A stretch of DNA of 40,133 bases from the NCBI GenBank assembly GCA_050250815.1, contig JBFWNY010000033.1, positions 1 through 40,133 of the forward strand, given 5' to 3'. Every line of letters starts with the position of its first letter. Position 1 is the first letter of the stretch. This DNA comes from JAEUMD01 sp050250815. Lineage in GTDB: Bacteria > Pseudomonadota > Alphaproteobacteria > Rhizobiales > Hyphomicrobiaceae. The notes below the pieces were generated by a model. That model worked only from the letters and a program-made list of their open reading frames with translations. It searched no databases and was not told the origin of the DNA. Positions 16,475 through 24,489 of this stretch are shown piece after piece. Both the position numbers and the translations under genes were made by a program.

Positions 16475-16879
16475 ATGACGCGAAGCAACAAGAGCCGGGA
16501 ATCGGCAAAGGGTCCCTCGCAGCGCCAGTTGCGCGTTGGCGAAATGATCCGTCATGCGCTGGCCGAACTGCTCGTTCGCGGCGAAATCCACGACGATACG
16601 ATCCAAAGCCATGTCATCACGGTGACGGAAGTGCGCATGTCGCCGGATCTGAAGCTTGCGACCGCCTACGTGATGCCGCTGGGCGGCGCCGATCTCAAGC
16701 CGGTTCTCGTGGCGCTGAGCAACCACAAGCGCTTCATCCGCGCAGTCATCGCCAAGGCCGTCAACCTGAAGTTCGCGCCCGACGTGCGCTTCCGCGAGGA
16801 CGAGACTTTCGACGAGGCGATGCGCATCGAGAGCCTGCTTCACTCGCCCAAGGTGCGGCGGGACATCGAAGGCGATTAG
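16475..16879 (+). CDS. rbfA: 30S ribosome-binding factor RbfA
   Basis: Small KH-type protein needed for late 16S rRNA 5'-end processing and cold adaptation. The conserved pattern is clear: QLRVGEMIRHALAELLVRGEI near the start, TVTEVRMSPDLKLATAYVMP in the middle, and LKFAPDVRFREDETFDEAMRIESLL at the end. 134 aa. ATG 16475 is preceded by a weak GGATCGAGCA. truB, rpsO and pnp, which usually follow, are absent; instead a GNAT gene converges on it with a four-base overlap of the two stop codons. Confidence 0.96.
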   Translation: MTRSNKSRESAKGPSQRQLRVGEMIRHALAELLVRGEIHDDTIQSHVITVTEVRMSPDLKLATAYVMPLGGADLKPVLVALSNHKRFIRAVIAKAVNLKFAPDVRFREDETFDEAMRIESLLHSPKVRRDIEGD

Positions 16880-17376
16880 GTCTCGCCGGAGGGGTCGACG
16901 ACGAAGCTGTAGCCGTGACGTTCGAAGCGCAGGCGCTCATAGAAGGCGTGCGCGGCGGCGAACTTGACGTTCGACGACAGTGCGAGCTTGTAGCAGCCGG
17001 CCGCCGCGGCGCGCGCCATCGCGTCCTCCATCAACGCCGTGCCGATGCCGCCGCGCTGACGGTCGCTGCGGACCGCCACCTGCTCGACGATGGCGAGCGG
17101 CCGGCCGCCGTGCGCGATATTGTCCATTATGAGCAGAGCGTAGGTGCCGACGATGCCGCCATGTTCATCCGTCGCAATCAGGATGCGGTAGTCGGGATAG
17201 CGAGAGATCCTGGCAAGCAGGTCTGCCGCTTCCTCCTTGTCCATGCGGCGATCTCCCCCCAACCCGCCCTGGCGGTAGAGTTCGAGGAGCTCTGTAAGGT
17301 CGGACGCCTCCAAAGGGCGGATGGCCGCGACGCCTTCGCGACCTTGCGGTTCCCCCGTTCGTGAGCCGGTCGCCAT
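16876..17376 (-). CDS. GNAT family N-acetyltransferase
   Basis: Acetyl-CoA-dependent transferase of the GNAT superfamily; substrate unknown. The N-terminal part (AAIRPLEASDLTELLELYRQ) and the acetyl-CoA-binding motif (VEQVAVRSDRQRGGIGTALM, with the R/Q-x-x-G-x-G/A core) are clear, followed by ALSSNVKFAAAHAFYERLRF, the usual last strand-helix. I use ATG 17376 because GGGAGGA lies five bases upstream; the frame is open to 17427. 166 aa. Converges on rbfA with a four-base overlap and diverges from the next gene. Confidence 0.85.
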   Translation of the reverse strand: MATGSRTGEPQGREGVAAIRPLEASDLTELLELYRQGGLGGDRRMDKEEAADLLARISRYPDYRILIATDEHGGIVGTYALLIMDNIAHGGRPLAIVEQVAVRSDRQRGGIGTALMEDAMARAAAAGCYKLALSSNVKFAAAHAFYERLRFERHGYSFVVDPSGET

Positions 17377-17441
17377 CCGCGTCCTCCCAAGTCTTTCCCG
17401 CCCGTTGTCACAGGTGCGGCAGGCCATGTCCAGCGGACCCG

Positions 17442-18242
17442 ATGAGCCGAGAGCGGTCCGCGGCCTCCGGTGCCCGGAGAAGCAGTCCGAGGCATCCTAT
17501 TGGCGGCGCAATTGCGATCCATCGAAGACACAGGCGGGTATCGGCTGGCAAGGGGGTCTGGAAAATATGGCCGGGAGGAAAGCGTACAGCCGAGCAGGCT
17601 CGCGAGGACGCGCTGGAGAACGCGCGCAACGGCGGCGGCATCAGTGGAGGGGTGGCAGCCACCGTGGTCTCTCTCTTGGCGCTGCTGTTCTCCGGCTACA
17701 GCTTCTATGAGTCGGTGCTGCGCGCTCCCGAGATCGCAGTCTATGTGCCGCCGCTGCTCGACTACACCGATCCCGATCGGCCGGATAGCCCGCTCGAGGT
17801 GTTCATCATCCCGGTGACACTCGCCAACGACGGCGCCCGCTCAGGCACCGTCCTATCCATCGATCTCACGGTCACGAATCCGCGGACCGGGCAATCGAAG
17901 CGCTTCTACGCAGCACGCGTCGGCCCGTGGAGCGCAGAGCAGGCGCGCCCCTTCACGCCTGCGACGCTCGCCGGCAAGGGCTCTTACTCCGAAGCGGTGC
18001 AGTTCTTTCCCAGGGTGGGCGAGGATGTGGCGCGCATCCTCGATCTGGAAGCGGGCGCCTATCGCTTAACACTGACGCTCAACACAGCCGCCGCTGCGGG
18101 CCCGCGCTTCATCAGCGAGCCGCGCGTGGCGCCGCTTTCTTTCGAGCGCCAGATAGGCCAGCTCGACTACCGCAACTTCAATGGTCGCGGGACGATGGAG
18201 ATGTGGGCTGCCGACTATCGGCCTTCTGGCGGTGCCAACTGA
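17442..18242 (+). CDS. Hypothetical one-helix membrane protein
   Basis: Family not recognised. A basic N-terminal region is followed by one transmembrane helix (VAATVVSLLALLFSGYSFYE, about residues 75-95) and an outer domain of about 170 residues with beta-rich character (LEVFIIPVTLANDGARSGTV, VLSIDLTVTNPRTGQSKRF), which recalls an Ig-like fold. The start is doubtful: ATG 17442 has no ribosome binding site, while a good GGGAGGA at 17571-17577 has no in-frame start after it. The N-terminal 65 residues may therefore not be translated. Expression from the 65-base gap shared with the GNAT gene is likely. Confidence 0.6.
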   Translation: MSRERSAASGARRSSPRHPIGGAIAIHRRHRRVSAGKGVWKIWPGGKRTAEQAREDALENARNGGGISGGVAATVVSLLALLFSGYSFYESVLRAPEIAVYVPPLLDYTDPDRPDSPLEVFIIPVTLANDGARSGTVLSIDLTVTNPRTGQSKRFYAARVGPWSAEQARPFTPATLAGKGSYSEAVQFFPRVGEDVARILDLEAGAYRLTLTLNTAAAAGPRFISEPRVAPLSFERQIGQLDYRNFNGRGTMEMWAADYRPSGGAN

Positions 18243-18263
18243 AGTCCTGGCAGGGGCCCATCG

Positions 18264-19064
18264 TCAAAGGCATCCATTCGAGGCAAGAAGTGCGCGCCCG
18301 GTCGGTCCGCCAATGTCGGCCAGCAAGCGATTGAGCCAACGTCCGGCCTCGTCGCGCTCGTCCGTCGGCCGCGCGGCGGCGGCGCGGTAGATCGTGGCGA
18401 TGGTCTCAGGCCGCTCGAGATAGACGCGGCTTTCGACGACGAGCCGCGCCAGTCGGCAGCGTGTCGAATGCGCTGGAGGCCAGGGCGGTGCCTCGAGCTT
18501 CTTCTCGATGCGATCGGCTTCCGTCCGAAGGCGCTTGAGGTCCTGCGCGTAGGTCGTGTGGTCGCCCAGTTGTGAAATGGCTTCCGCCATGCTGCTCCCG
18601 AACAGGGCATGTCCATGCGTAAGCGGTTTGAGCGCGCTGCTCGACATCCGGAAATGGTGGAGCAGTTCGTGTACCTCGTGCGGGCCGATCGGCGAATCCT
18701 TGCGCAGGTCGATTGCGTACTTGGCCATGAATGCAACTTCGCAGCCCTTGGCCATTCCGCCGAAATCACGTCCGCCAGGCGCGCTTGAAAGGTCGTGGAT
18801 GATGCATTTGATCCGGCGGCAGCGGGGCGCGATGTCGATCCCGGTCAGTCTGCGATAGGTGGGATAGACGCGGCAGGCCTGGTTCTCGATGAACGTCGCG
18901 CACAAGGCTCGTGTTGCCGCCGATCCAAGACGCGAGCAGTCGGCGACAAAGGCGATGGGAAGGCGGGTGCCGTTCGCGCAGCTCGTGACGACGTAGCGTC
19001 CGTCGGCGGCCTGAGCAGTGTGCAACGTCGCGGCAAGAAGTGCGAGCGAGATACAGGTACGCAT
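18264..19064 (-). CDS. Exported Cys-rich protein with an HELLH motif
   Basis: 266 residues with a Sec signal peptide (MRTCISLALLAATLHTAQA, cleavage near residue 20). The mature protein has at least seven cysteines in its first 90 residues (29, 43, 55, 64, 82, 87, 108), suggesting disulfides in the periplasm. HEVHELLHHF around residue 129 contains HELLH (132-136), the HExxH pattern of zinc metalloproteases, but I see no definite third ligand motif, so peptidase activity is only a possibility. ATG 19064 has GAGGGA upstream; the frame is open to 19136. It is downstream of and co-oriented with no close partner except fsa, whose stop is 105 bases upstream. Confidence 0.7.
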   Translation of the reverse strand: MRTCISLALLAATLHTAQAADGRYVVTSCANGTRLPIAFVADCSRLGSAATRALCATFIENQACRVYPTYRRLTGIDIAPRCRRIKCIIHDLSSAPGGRDFGGMAKGCEVAFMAKYAIDLRKDSPIGPHEVHELLHHFRMSSSALKPLTHGHALFGSSMAEAISQLGDHTTYAQDLKRLRTEADRIEKKLEAPPWPPAHSTRCRLARLVVESRVYLERPETIATIYRAAAARPTDERDEAGRWLNRLLADIGGPTGRALLASNGCL

Positions 19065-19169
19065 GGTCCCTCGTCGTGTCTGCATCAGACGATGACAGAG
19101 GGTGAGTCGCCGTAAGGAAGGATTGGGTTCGAACAATCGTTACGGCCGGCGCTCGGCCGCCGCGCGGCC

Positions 19170-19826
19170 TCAGAGGATTTTCTGCTTCGTCTTGGCCCAG
19201 TCCGCCATGAACATCTCGATGCCTTTGTCCGTCAGCGGGTGCTTGACCAGCTGCTTGACGATGGAAGGCGGGATGGTGGCGACGTCGGCGCCGATCAGTG
19301 CTGCTTCGCGGACGTGGTTCACCGTGCGGATGGAGGCGGCCAGGATCTCGGTCGAGAGCGTGGGATAGTTGTCGTAGATCTGGCGGATCTCGCGGATCAG
19401 CAACATGCCGTCGAGGCCGATGTCGTCGAGCCGGCCGATAAACGGCGAGATGAACGTGGCGCCCGCTTTGGCCGCCAGCAGCGCCTGGTTGGCTGAGAAG
19501 CACAGCGTGACGTTTACGAGCGTGCCTTCCGACGTCAGCGTCCGGCAGGCCTTGAGGCCGTCGAGCGTCAGCGGCACCTTGATGGTTACATTCTTGGCGA
19601 TCTTGGCGAGTTCGCGTCCCTCGGCGATCATGCCGGCGGCGTCGAGCGCGGTGACCTCCGCCGAGACCGGTCCGGGGATGATGGCGCAGATCTCGGCGAC
19701 GACCTCCTTGAAGTCGCGCCCCGATTTGGCGATGAGCGACGGGTTGGTGGTAACGCCGTCGATGAGACCGGTTTCGGCCAGCTCGCGGATATCGGAAACA
19801 TCCGCGGTATCGACGAAGAATTTCAT
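19170..19826 (-). CDS. fsa: Transaldolase / fructose-6-phosphate aldolase family enzyme
   Basis: Short-type transaldolase (TalC/MipB family) of the pentose phosphate pathway or a fructose-6-phosphate aldolase; the two activities cannot be separated by eye. A TIM-barrel of 218 aa starting MKFFVDTADVSDIRELAETG, with GVTTNPSLIAKSG, the Schiff-base lysine in NVTIKVPLT (about residue 85), and SPFIGRLDDIG. ATG 19826 gives the canonical N-terminus, with AAGGAG upstream; the open frame extends 12 codons further. Diverges from priA across about 210 bases. A GC-rich palindrome (CGGCCG-5-CGGCCG type) lies just downstream of its stop. Confidence 0.92.
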   Translation of the reverse strand: MKFFVDTADVSDIRELAETGLIDGVTTNPSLIAKSGRDFKEVVAEICAIIPGPVSAEVTALDAAGMIAEGRELAKIAKNVTIKVPLTLDGLKACRTLTSEGTLVNVTLCFSANQALLAAKAGATFISPFIGRLDDIGLDGMLLIREIRQIYDNYPTLSTEILAASIRTVNHVREAALIGADVATIPPSIVKQLVKHPLTDKGIEMFMADWAKTKQKIL

Positions 19827-20037
19827 GGGATGCCGGCTCCTTTTGCCGCTCGCTCGCCGCATGCGGGCAGCTAGGCTAAGTGTTCGATTCGTTGGCTACA
19901 GCTTCTAGAGCCTGTACGTCCGGGATGGAAGCGCCCCGAGCGCGTCCATTTGCGGCTCTTTATCAACGGACTGGGGCGAACGCGACGGGTACGGCCAGGC
20001 GGCCCCTCGCTTCCGCTCCGGTACAGCGGCGGAACCT

Positions 20038-22278
20038 GTGTTGGACAGCCTGTTGGATCATCTGGATGCCCCCCACTCACCAGCGACGGACCGCGTGCCG
20101 GTGCTGCTGCCGGTGGCGCTCGACCAGACGTACGACTATGCGCCGCCCGAGGGCATGACCGCCGCTTCGCTTGCGCCGGGGAGTTTCGTGCTGGTCCCGT
20201 TCGGTGCGCAGACCCGGATCGGCGTCGTTTGGGACAAGCCCGTCGGTGAGGCGGGTGGCAAACCGATCAAGCCCAGCCGGCTCAAGGCCGTCACCTCGGT
20301 CCTCGAGGTTCCCGGCCTTCCGGTCTTGTCGCTGCGCTTCGCCGAGTGGATCGCGCGCTATACGCTGACGCCGCTGGGGATGGTCGCGCGCATGATGATG
20401 AGCGCACCCGCCGCATTCGAGCCGGAACGGCCGCGGCAGGGCGTGCGCTATGTGGCCGACGCCGCCGATCCGCCACGTATGACGCCGGCCCGTCTGCGGG
20501 CGCTCGACGTGGCGGCGGACGGTCTCATCCGCGTCAAGTCGGCACTGGCGCAGCAAGCCAACTGCTCGACCGGCGTGATCGATGGGCTCGTTGCCTCGGG
20601 AAATCTTGTCGAGGTCGCGGTGCCTGAGCCAAGGCCGCAGCACCTTGCTGCGGGTCATGCAACTCTGGCGTTTTCGGACGAGCAGGCGCAGGCGGTGGTG
20701 GCTCTGACGGCGGCCGTCGACAATGGAAATTTCTCCGTCTCCCTGCTCGATGGCGTCACCGGCTCCGGCAAGACGGAGGTTTATTTCGAGGCCGTCGCGC
20801 GCGTGCTGGAGGCGGGGCGGCAGGCGCTCGTCATGCTGCCTGAGATCGCGCTCACCAGCCAGTTCATGAGCCGCTTCGAGCGGCGCTTCGGTGGCCGGCC
20901 GGTGGAGTGGCACTCGGCGCTCTCGCCGGCAGATCGGGGCCGCGCCTGGCGCTGGGTGGCAACTGGGCAGGCACGTGTCGTCGTGGGCGCACGCTCGGCG
21001 CTGTTCCTGCCGTTTCCCGATCTCGGGCTCGTGGTTGTCGACGAGGAACACGACACCGGCTTCAAGCAGGACGACCGCGTCCACTATCAGGCGCGCGACA
21101 TGGCGGTGGTGCGGGGCAGCCTTGGCGGATTTCCCGTCGTGCTGGCGTCGGCGACGCCGTCGATCGAGAGCCACGTCAATGCGCGCACCGGGCGCTATCG
21201 CCACGTCATTCTGCCAGGGCGCTATGCCGGTGCCGAAATGCCGGATGTGGCCGCCATCGATCTGCGACGGGAGGGGCCCGAGCGCGGGCGCTGGCTCGCG
21301 CCGCGCCTCGTCGAGGGCCTCACCGAGACACTGGCGAAAGGCCAGCAGTCGCTGCTCTATCTCAACCGGCGGGGCTATGCGCCACTGACGCTGTGCCGCT
21401 CCTGCGGCCACCGCATCGAATGCCCGCAATGCTCCGCGTGGCTCGTCGAGCATCGCTTCCGCAACCGCCTCAACTGTCACCATTGCGGCTTCTCGCTGCC
21501 GGTGCCCGATGCCTGCCCGAAGTGCGGAGCGGACGGCGGCATGGTGGCGTGCGGGCCGGGCGTCGAACGCGTCGCCGAGGAGGTGGCCGAGCTGTTTCCG
21601 CAGGCGCGCGTCGTCCTCCTGTCTTCAGATCTCGTTCCGGGCCTCATCGAGATGCGCGCGCTCATCAAGCGCATCGAGGCGGGAGAGAGCGACATCGTCA
21701 TCGGTACGCAGATCGTGGCCAAGGGCCATCACTTCCCCAATCTTGCGCTCGTAGGCGTCGTTGACGGCGACCTGGGGCTGGCGCAGGGCGCCGATCCGCG
21801 CGCTGGTGAGCGCACATTCCAGCTTCTGCATCAGGTGACGGGCCGCGCCGGTCGCGCGCTTGCGGCCGGTCGTGGTCTTGTCCAGACCTACGATCCCGAC
21901 CATCCGGTGATGCAGGCGATCGTGACGGGCGACCGCGACGCCTTCGTCGAGAACGAGATCCGCGTGCGCCAGCGCGGGCTGCTGCCGCCCTACGGGCGGC
22001 TTGCCGCGCTTGTCGTCTCGGCGCGCGACAAGGCGCTGGCCGAGAGCGTGGCGCGCGATCTTGCACGTCGTGCCCCGTTCTCCGAGAAGATCGGCGTGCT
22101 CGGGCCGGCAGAGGCGCCCATCGCGGTGATCCGCGGCCGGCATCGCTGGCGCCTGCTGGTGAAGGCGCCGCGGGATCTCGACATGCAGAGCTACATTCGC
22201 GCCTGGATGGAAGCTGTGCCGCCAATCAAGGGCGACGTGCGCGTGACCATCGACATCGACCCTTACGGGTTCTTGTGA
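20038..22278 (+). CDS. priA: Primosomal protein N' (replication restart helicase PriA)
   Basis: 3'-5' helicase that reloads the replisome at collapsed forks. The N-terminal DNA-binding domain (VLLPVALDQTYDYAPPEG) is followed by the helicase core with Walker A GVTGSGKTE (about residue 240), DEEH box (VVVDEEHDTGFKQ), and SATPSIES. The zinc-binding region CRSCGHRIECPQC ... CHHCGFSLP ... CPKCG has all eight cysteines. The C-terminal helicase part includes GTQIVAKGHHFPNLALVGVV and GRAGRA. The start is GTG 20038 or TTG 20041, both with weak ribosome binding sites. 746 aa is usual. In many relatives it lies beside atpH; here five kilobases of other genes intervene. Confidence 0.97.
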   Translation: MLDSLLDHLDAPHSPATDRVPVLLPVALDQTYDYAPPEGMTAASLAPGSFVLVPFGAQTRIGVVWDKPVGEAGGKPIKPSRLKAVTSVLEVPGLPVLSLRFAEWIARYTLTPLGMVARMMMSAPAAFEPERPRQGVRYVADAADPPRMTPARLRALDVAADGLIRVKSALAQQANCSTGVIDGLVASGNLVEVAVPEPRPQHLAAGHATLAFSDEQAQAVVALTAAVDNGNFSVSLLDGVTGSGKTEVYFEAVARVLEAGRQALVMLPEIALTSQFMSRFERRFGGRPVEWHSALSPADRGRAWRWVATGQARVVVGARSALFLPFPDLGLVVVDEEHDTGFKQDDRVHYQARDMAVVRGSLGGFPVVLASATPSIESHVNARTGRYRHVILPGRYAGAEMPDVAAIDLRREGPERGRWLAPRLVEGLTETLAKGQQSLLYLNRRGYAPLTLCRSCGHRIECPQCSAWLVEHRFRNRLNCHHCGFSLPVPDACPKCGADGGMVACGPGVERVAEEVAELFPQARVVLLSSDLVPGLIEMRALIKRIEAGESDIVIGTQIVAKGHHFPNLALVGVVDGDLGLAQGADPRAGERTFQLLHQVTGRAGRALAAGRGLVQTYDPDHPVMQAIVTGDRDAFVENEIRVRQRGLLPPYGRLAALVVSARDKALAESVARDLARRAPFSEKIGVLGPAEAPIAVIRGRHRWRLLVKAPRDLDMQSYIRAWMEAVPPIKGDVRVTIDIDPYGFL

Positions 22279-22294
22279 GCCACATCCGGTCGCG

Positions 22295-22338
22295 GGCACA
22301 AAACAGGAAACGCGCGGGGTGACGAACACCACGCGCGT
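22295..22338 (-). terminator. Intrinsic terminator of the small exported-protein gene
   Basis: On the minus strand an ACGCGCG-x-GGTG-type stem (11 pairs with one mismatch, five-base loop, 22310-22338) is followed by TTTCCTGTTTTG. It lies 30 bases after the leftward gene ending at 22368. On the plus strand it is also just behind priA, where it might act in both directions, though no T-run follows there. Confidence 0.6.
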
Positions 22339-22367
22339 CGATGTCTATCCGATTGTTTGAAACCGGC

Positions 22368-22646
22368 TTACTTGCAGGCGCGCTGGCGGGCGATGCAGTG
22401 CGTGCTCGCGACGCTGTCCTTGCAGGTCATCTTGATCTTGCCGGCAGGCTTGGCGCCCATGCCCGCGATCGAGTTCTTCAAGGCGGCATTGGCCATGAAC
22501 TTCGCAAGGTCCGAGGTGATCATGGTCGCTTCGCCACCGGCGAGCACGCAACCCGCGGCGGCGGGTGTCGCGGCGAGCGGGGCGAGCAGTCCCGTCAGAG
22601 CGATGGTGGTTGCGATGGTGGCAGAACGCAGGGTCTGGCGGGACAT
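22368..22646 (-). CDS. Small exported protein with four cysteines
   Basis: 92 residues with a Sec signal peptide (about 1-31, ending AATPAAA before GCVLAGG). The mature part has four cysteines (GCVLAG, MTCKDS, THCIA, RACK at the very end), enough for two disulfides, and is otherwise Ala/Lys-rich. Family not recognised. ATG 22646 has AGAGAGG upstream; a longer frame to 22733 lacks a signal peptide at its start. Last gene of the leftward block SUMF1-L,D-transpeptidase-this gene, with its own downstream terminator. A TTAACCAT stands 90 bases upstream. Confidence 0.75.
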   Translation of the reverse strand: MSRQTLRSATIATTIALTGLLAPLAATPAAAGCVLAGGEATMITSDLAKFMANAALKNSIAGMGAKPAGKIKMTCKDSVASTHCIARQRACK

Positions 22647-22763
22647 GGTGCACCTCTCTGGCAACGTCGTCCTCGACGTGGAAGCGCTATGTCTACGCCA
22701 TCGCAGGGCGCGCCGCTGTCGCCCGGCTGCCACGCGTTAACCATGATAACGGCGGGGCGCTTA

Positions 22764-24476
22764 TCACTGGAACCAGAAGAAGCCGCCACCGCTGCTGCTG
22801 CCGCCCGAACGACGCCGGCGCGAGCTGCTGCTGCTGCCGCCGCCCCAGTAGTAGTCGTCGTAGGCGTCATAGCTGCGCCGTGAAGGCTCGCGTTTGCGCT
22901 TCTTCAACGCTCCCTGGGGCTCGCCGCTCATAACGATGACGAAATCGGTATCCTTGCCGGTCTCGATGCTGGCCGGCTCATCCGAGATGATGAGTGATGA
23001 ACCTGGAAGCACGATTTCCGAGATCTTCCGGCTGATCTCGCCGGGCACGCTGATCCGGTCGAGCGCGTCCTGCGCCGCCGCGATGTCGGTCAGGGGCAGC
23101 TCGGCCGCGCTCTGGTGGGCACCTTTGACGCGCGGCGTGGGCGGCTCGATGTTCGTCGGGTTCTTGTAGAGCGAAACGACGTTCCAGCGCACATCGCGTG
23201 TATTGGCCGCCGGCTCGTTGGCCGTGAAGACGAAGGTGCCGACCGGCTTGTCCGCATCGCGGATGGCGACCGGGCCTTCCCACAGGGGATGGAAGCCCTT
23301 GCGCACGTAGATGCGCTGCGTGGCGCGGCTGATGAATACGGAGACCGGAGACATGCGGTGCTTGGCAGCTTCCGCTTCCGCCTTGGCTGCGGCGTGGGCC
23401 TCCGCTGCCTGCTCCATTGCGGTTTCGGTCTGTCGCAGGGCGTCGAGCTTGGCCTTCGCGGCGCCTTCCGCTTTCGCGAGGTCCGCGCGTGCGGAATCGA
23501 GACGCTTCATTGCGGACGCCTGATCCTTCTCGGCCCTCTCGACATCCGTCCTGGCCCTGTCCAGATCCTTCTGGGCGCGCGCCACCTGCTTATCCGATCC
23601 GCCCTCGGCGACCTTCTTCTCCATTTCGCTCACCCGCTGCTTGGCCTTTTCGATGGCCTTGTCAGCGGACTTCACGGAGGATTCCGCCCTGTCGAGAGCG
23701 GTTTTGGCGTTACGGACGCCGCGCTCGGCCGGCTGGGCGGCGGACTTGGCGCGTGCGGCGGCCTGGCGCCGCTCCTTGGCGGTGCGGCCAGCGTCTTCGG
23801 CGGCGAGCTCGAGCTCGGCGAAGCGGGCCTTGAGCGCGGGTAGAGAGATGTCGCTGGCCGGTGTATGGCCATAGGGGTCGGTGCTTGCGACCTGCACCGG
23901 GCGGGCGTCGCTGCTGCCGGTCTCACCGACCGCGGCCTTGGCCTTGAAGAAGGCAGGCGAAGCGATCGGCACGGGGGCCAGACCCTCGCGCGCGATCACC
24001 ACGCGCATGCCGATGTCCGTCTTGTCGAACAGGCGCCCGGCGAAGTCGTAGGGCAGGCGAACGCAGCCGTGCGATGCCGGGTAGCCGGGCAGCGCGCCAG
24101 CGTGCAGTGCAATGCCCGTCCAGGTCAGCCGCTGCATGAACGGCATCTCGGCGTCGTCGTAGAGGTTCGAGCGGTGGTCGATGTTCTTCTGCACGACCGT
24201 GAAGATGCCGGGCGGCGTTTCGTAACCTGTGGTGCCCGACGACACGGGTGCTTCCAGCATGCGCTCGCCGGTGGAGTCGTAGATCGTGATGCGCTGCTCC
24301 TTGAGGCCGACGACGGCCAGGACCGGCGAAGCCGGAGGCGGCAGGTTCTGCTGCACGGCTGGCCGGCGTGGCATGCGCCGCGAGTAGCGCTCCTGAGCGG
24401 ACGCATCTTCCGGCAGGCAGGCGATGCCGGCGGAGAGCACGGCAGTCAGCGCGAGGAAAGATCTGTAGAGTTTCAT
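22764..24476 (-). CDS. L,D-transpeptidase (YkuD) with long coiled coil
   Basis: Exported enzyme likely to make 3-3 peptidoglycan cross-links or attach proteins to peptidoglycan. After a signal peptide (1-27) the YkuD domain spans about 50-160, with HAGALPGYPASHGCVRLP: His125, and the catalytic SHGCVR (Cys138, Arg140) intact. Residues about 205-365 form a Lys/Ala/Glu heptad-rich coiled coil. A second region (SVFISRATQRIYVRKG to about 480) resembles a YkuD-like or sugar-binding repeat but has no catalytic Cys. The tail is Ser/Arg/Gly-rich and ends GGGFFWFQ. 570 aa. It starts 13 bases after the SUMF1-domain gene, so both are cotranscribed. Confidence 0.9.
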   Translation of the reverse strand: MKLYRSFLALTAVLSAGIACLPEDASAQERYSRRMPRRPAVQQNLPPPASPVLAVVGLKEQRITIYDSTGERMLEAPVSSGTTGYETPPGIFTVVQKNIDHRSNLYDDAEMPFMQRLTWTGIALHAGALPGYPASHGCVRLPYDFAGRLFDKTDIGMRVVIAREGLAPVPIASPAFFKAKAAVGETGSSDARPVQVASTDPYGHTPASDISLPALKARFAELELAAEDAGRTAKERRQAAARAKSAAQPAERGVRNAKTALDRAESSVKSADKAIEKAKQRVSEMEKKVAEGGSDKQVARAQKDLDRARTDVERAEKDQASAMKRLDSARADLAKAEGAAKAKLDALRQTETAMEQAAEAHAAAKAEAEAAKHRMSPVSVFISRATQRIYVRKGFHPLWEGPVAIRDADKPVGTFVFTANEPAANTRDVRWNVVSLYKNPTNIEPPTPRVKGAHQSAAELPLTDIAAAQDALDRISVPGEISRKISEIVLPGSSLIISDEPASIETGKDTDFVIVMSGEPQGALKKRKREPSRRSYDAYDDYYWGGGSSSSSRRRRSGGSSSGGGFFWFQ

Positions 24477-24489
24477 CGCCTAAATGTCC

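Noticed and set aside
22737..22744. TTAACCAT as a CtrA binding site upstream of the small exported-protein gene
   Set aside because: One 8-base match is expected by chance in a window of this size and no second half-site with the standard spacing was found.
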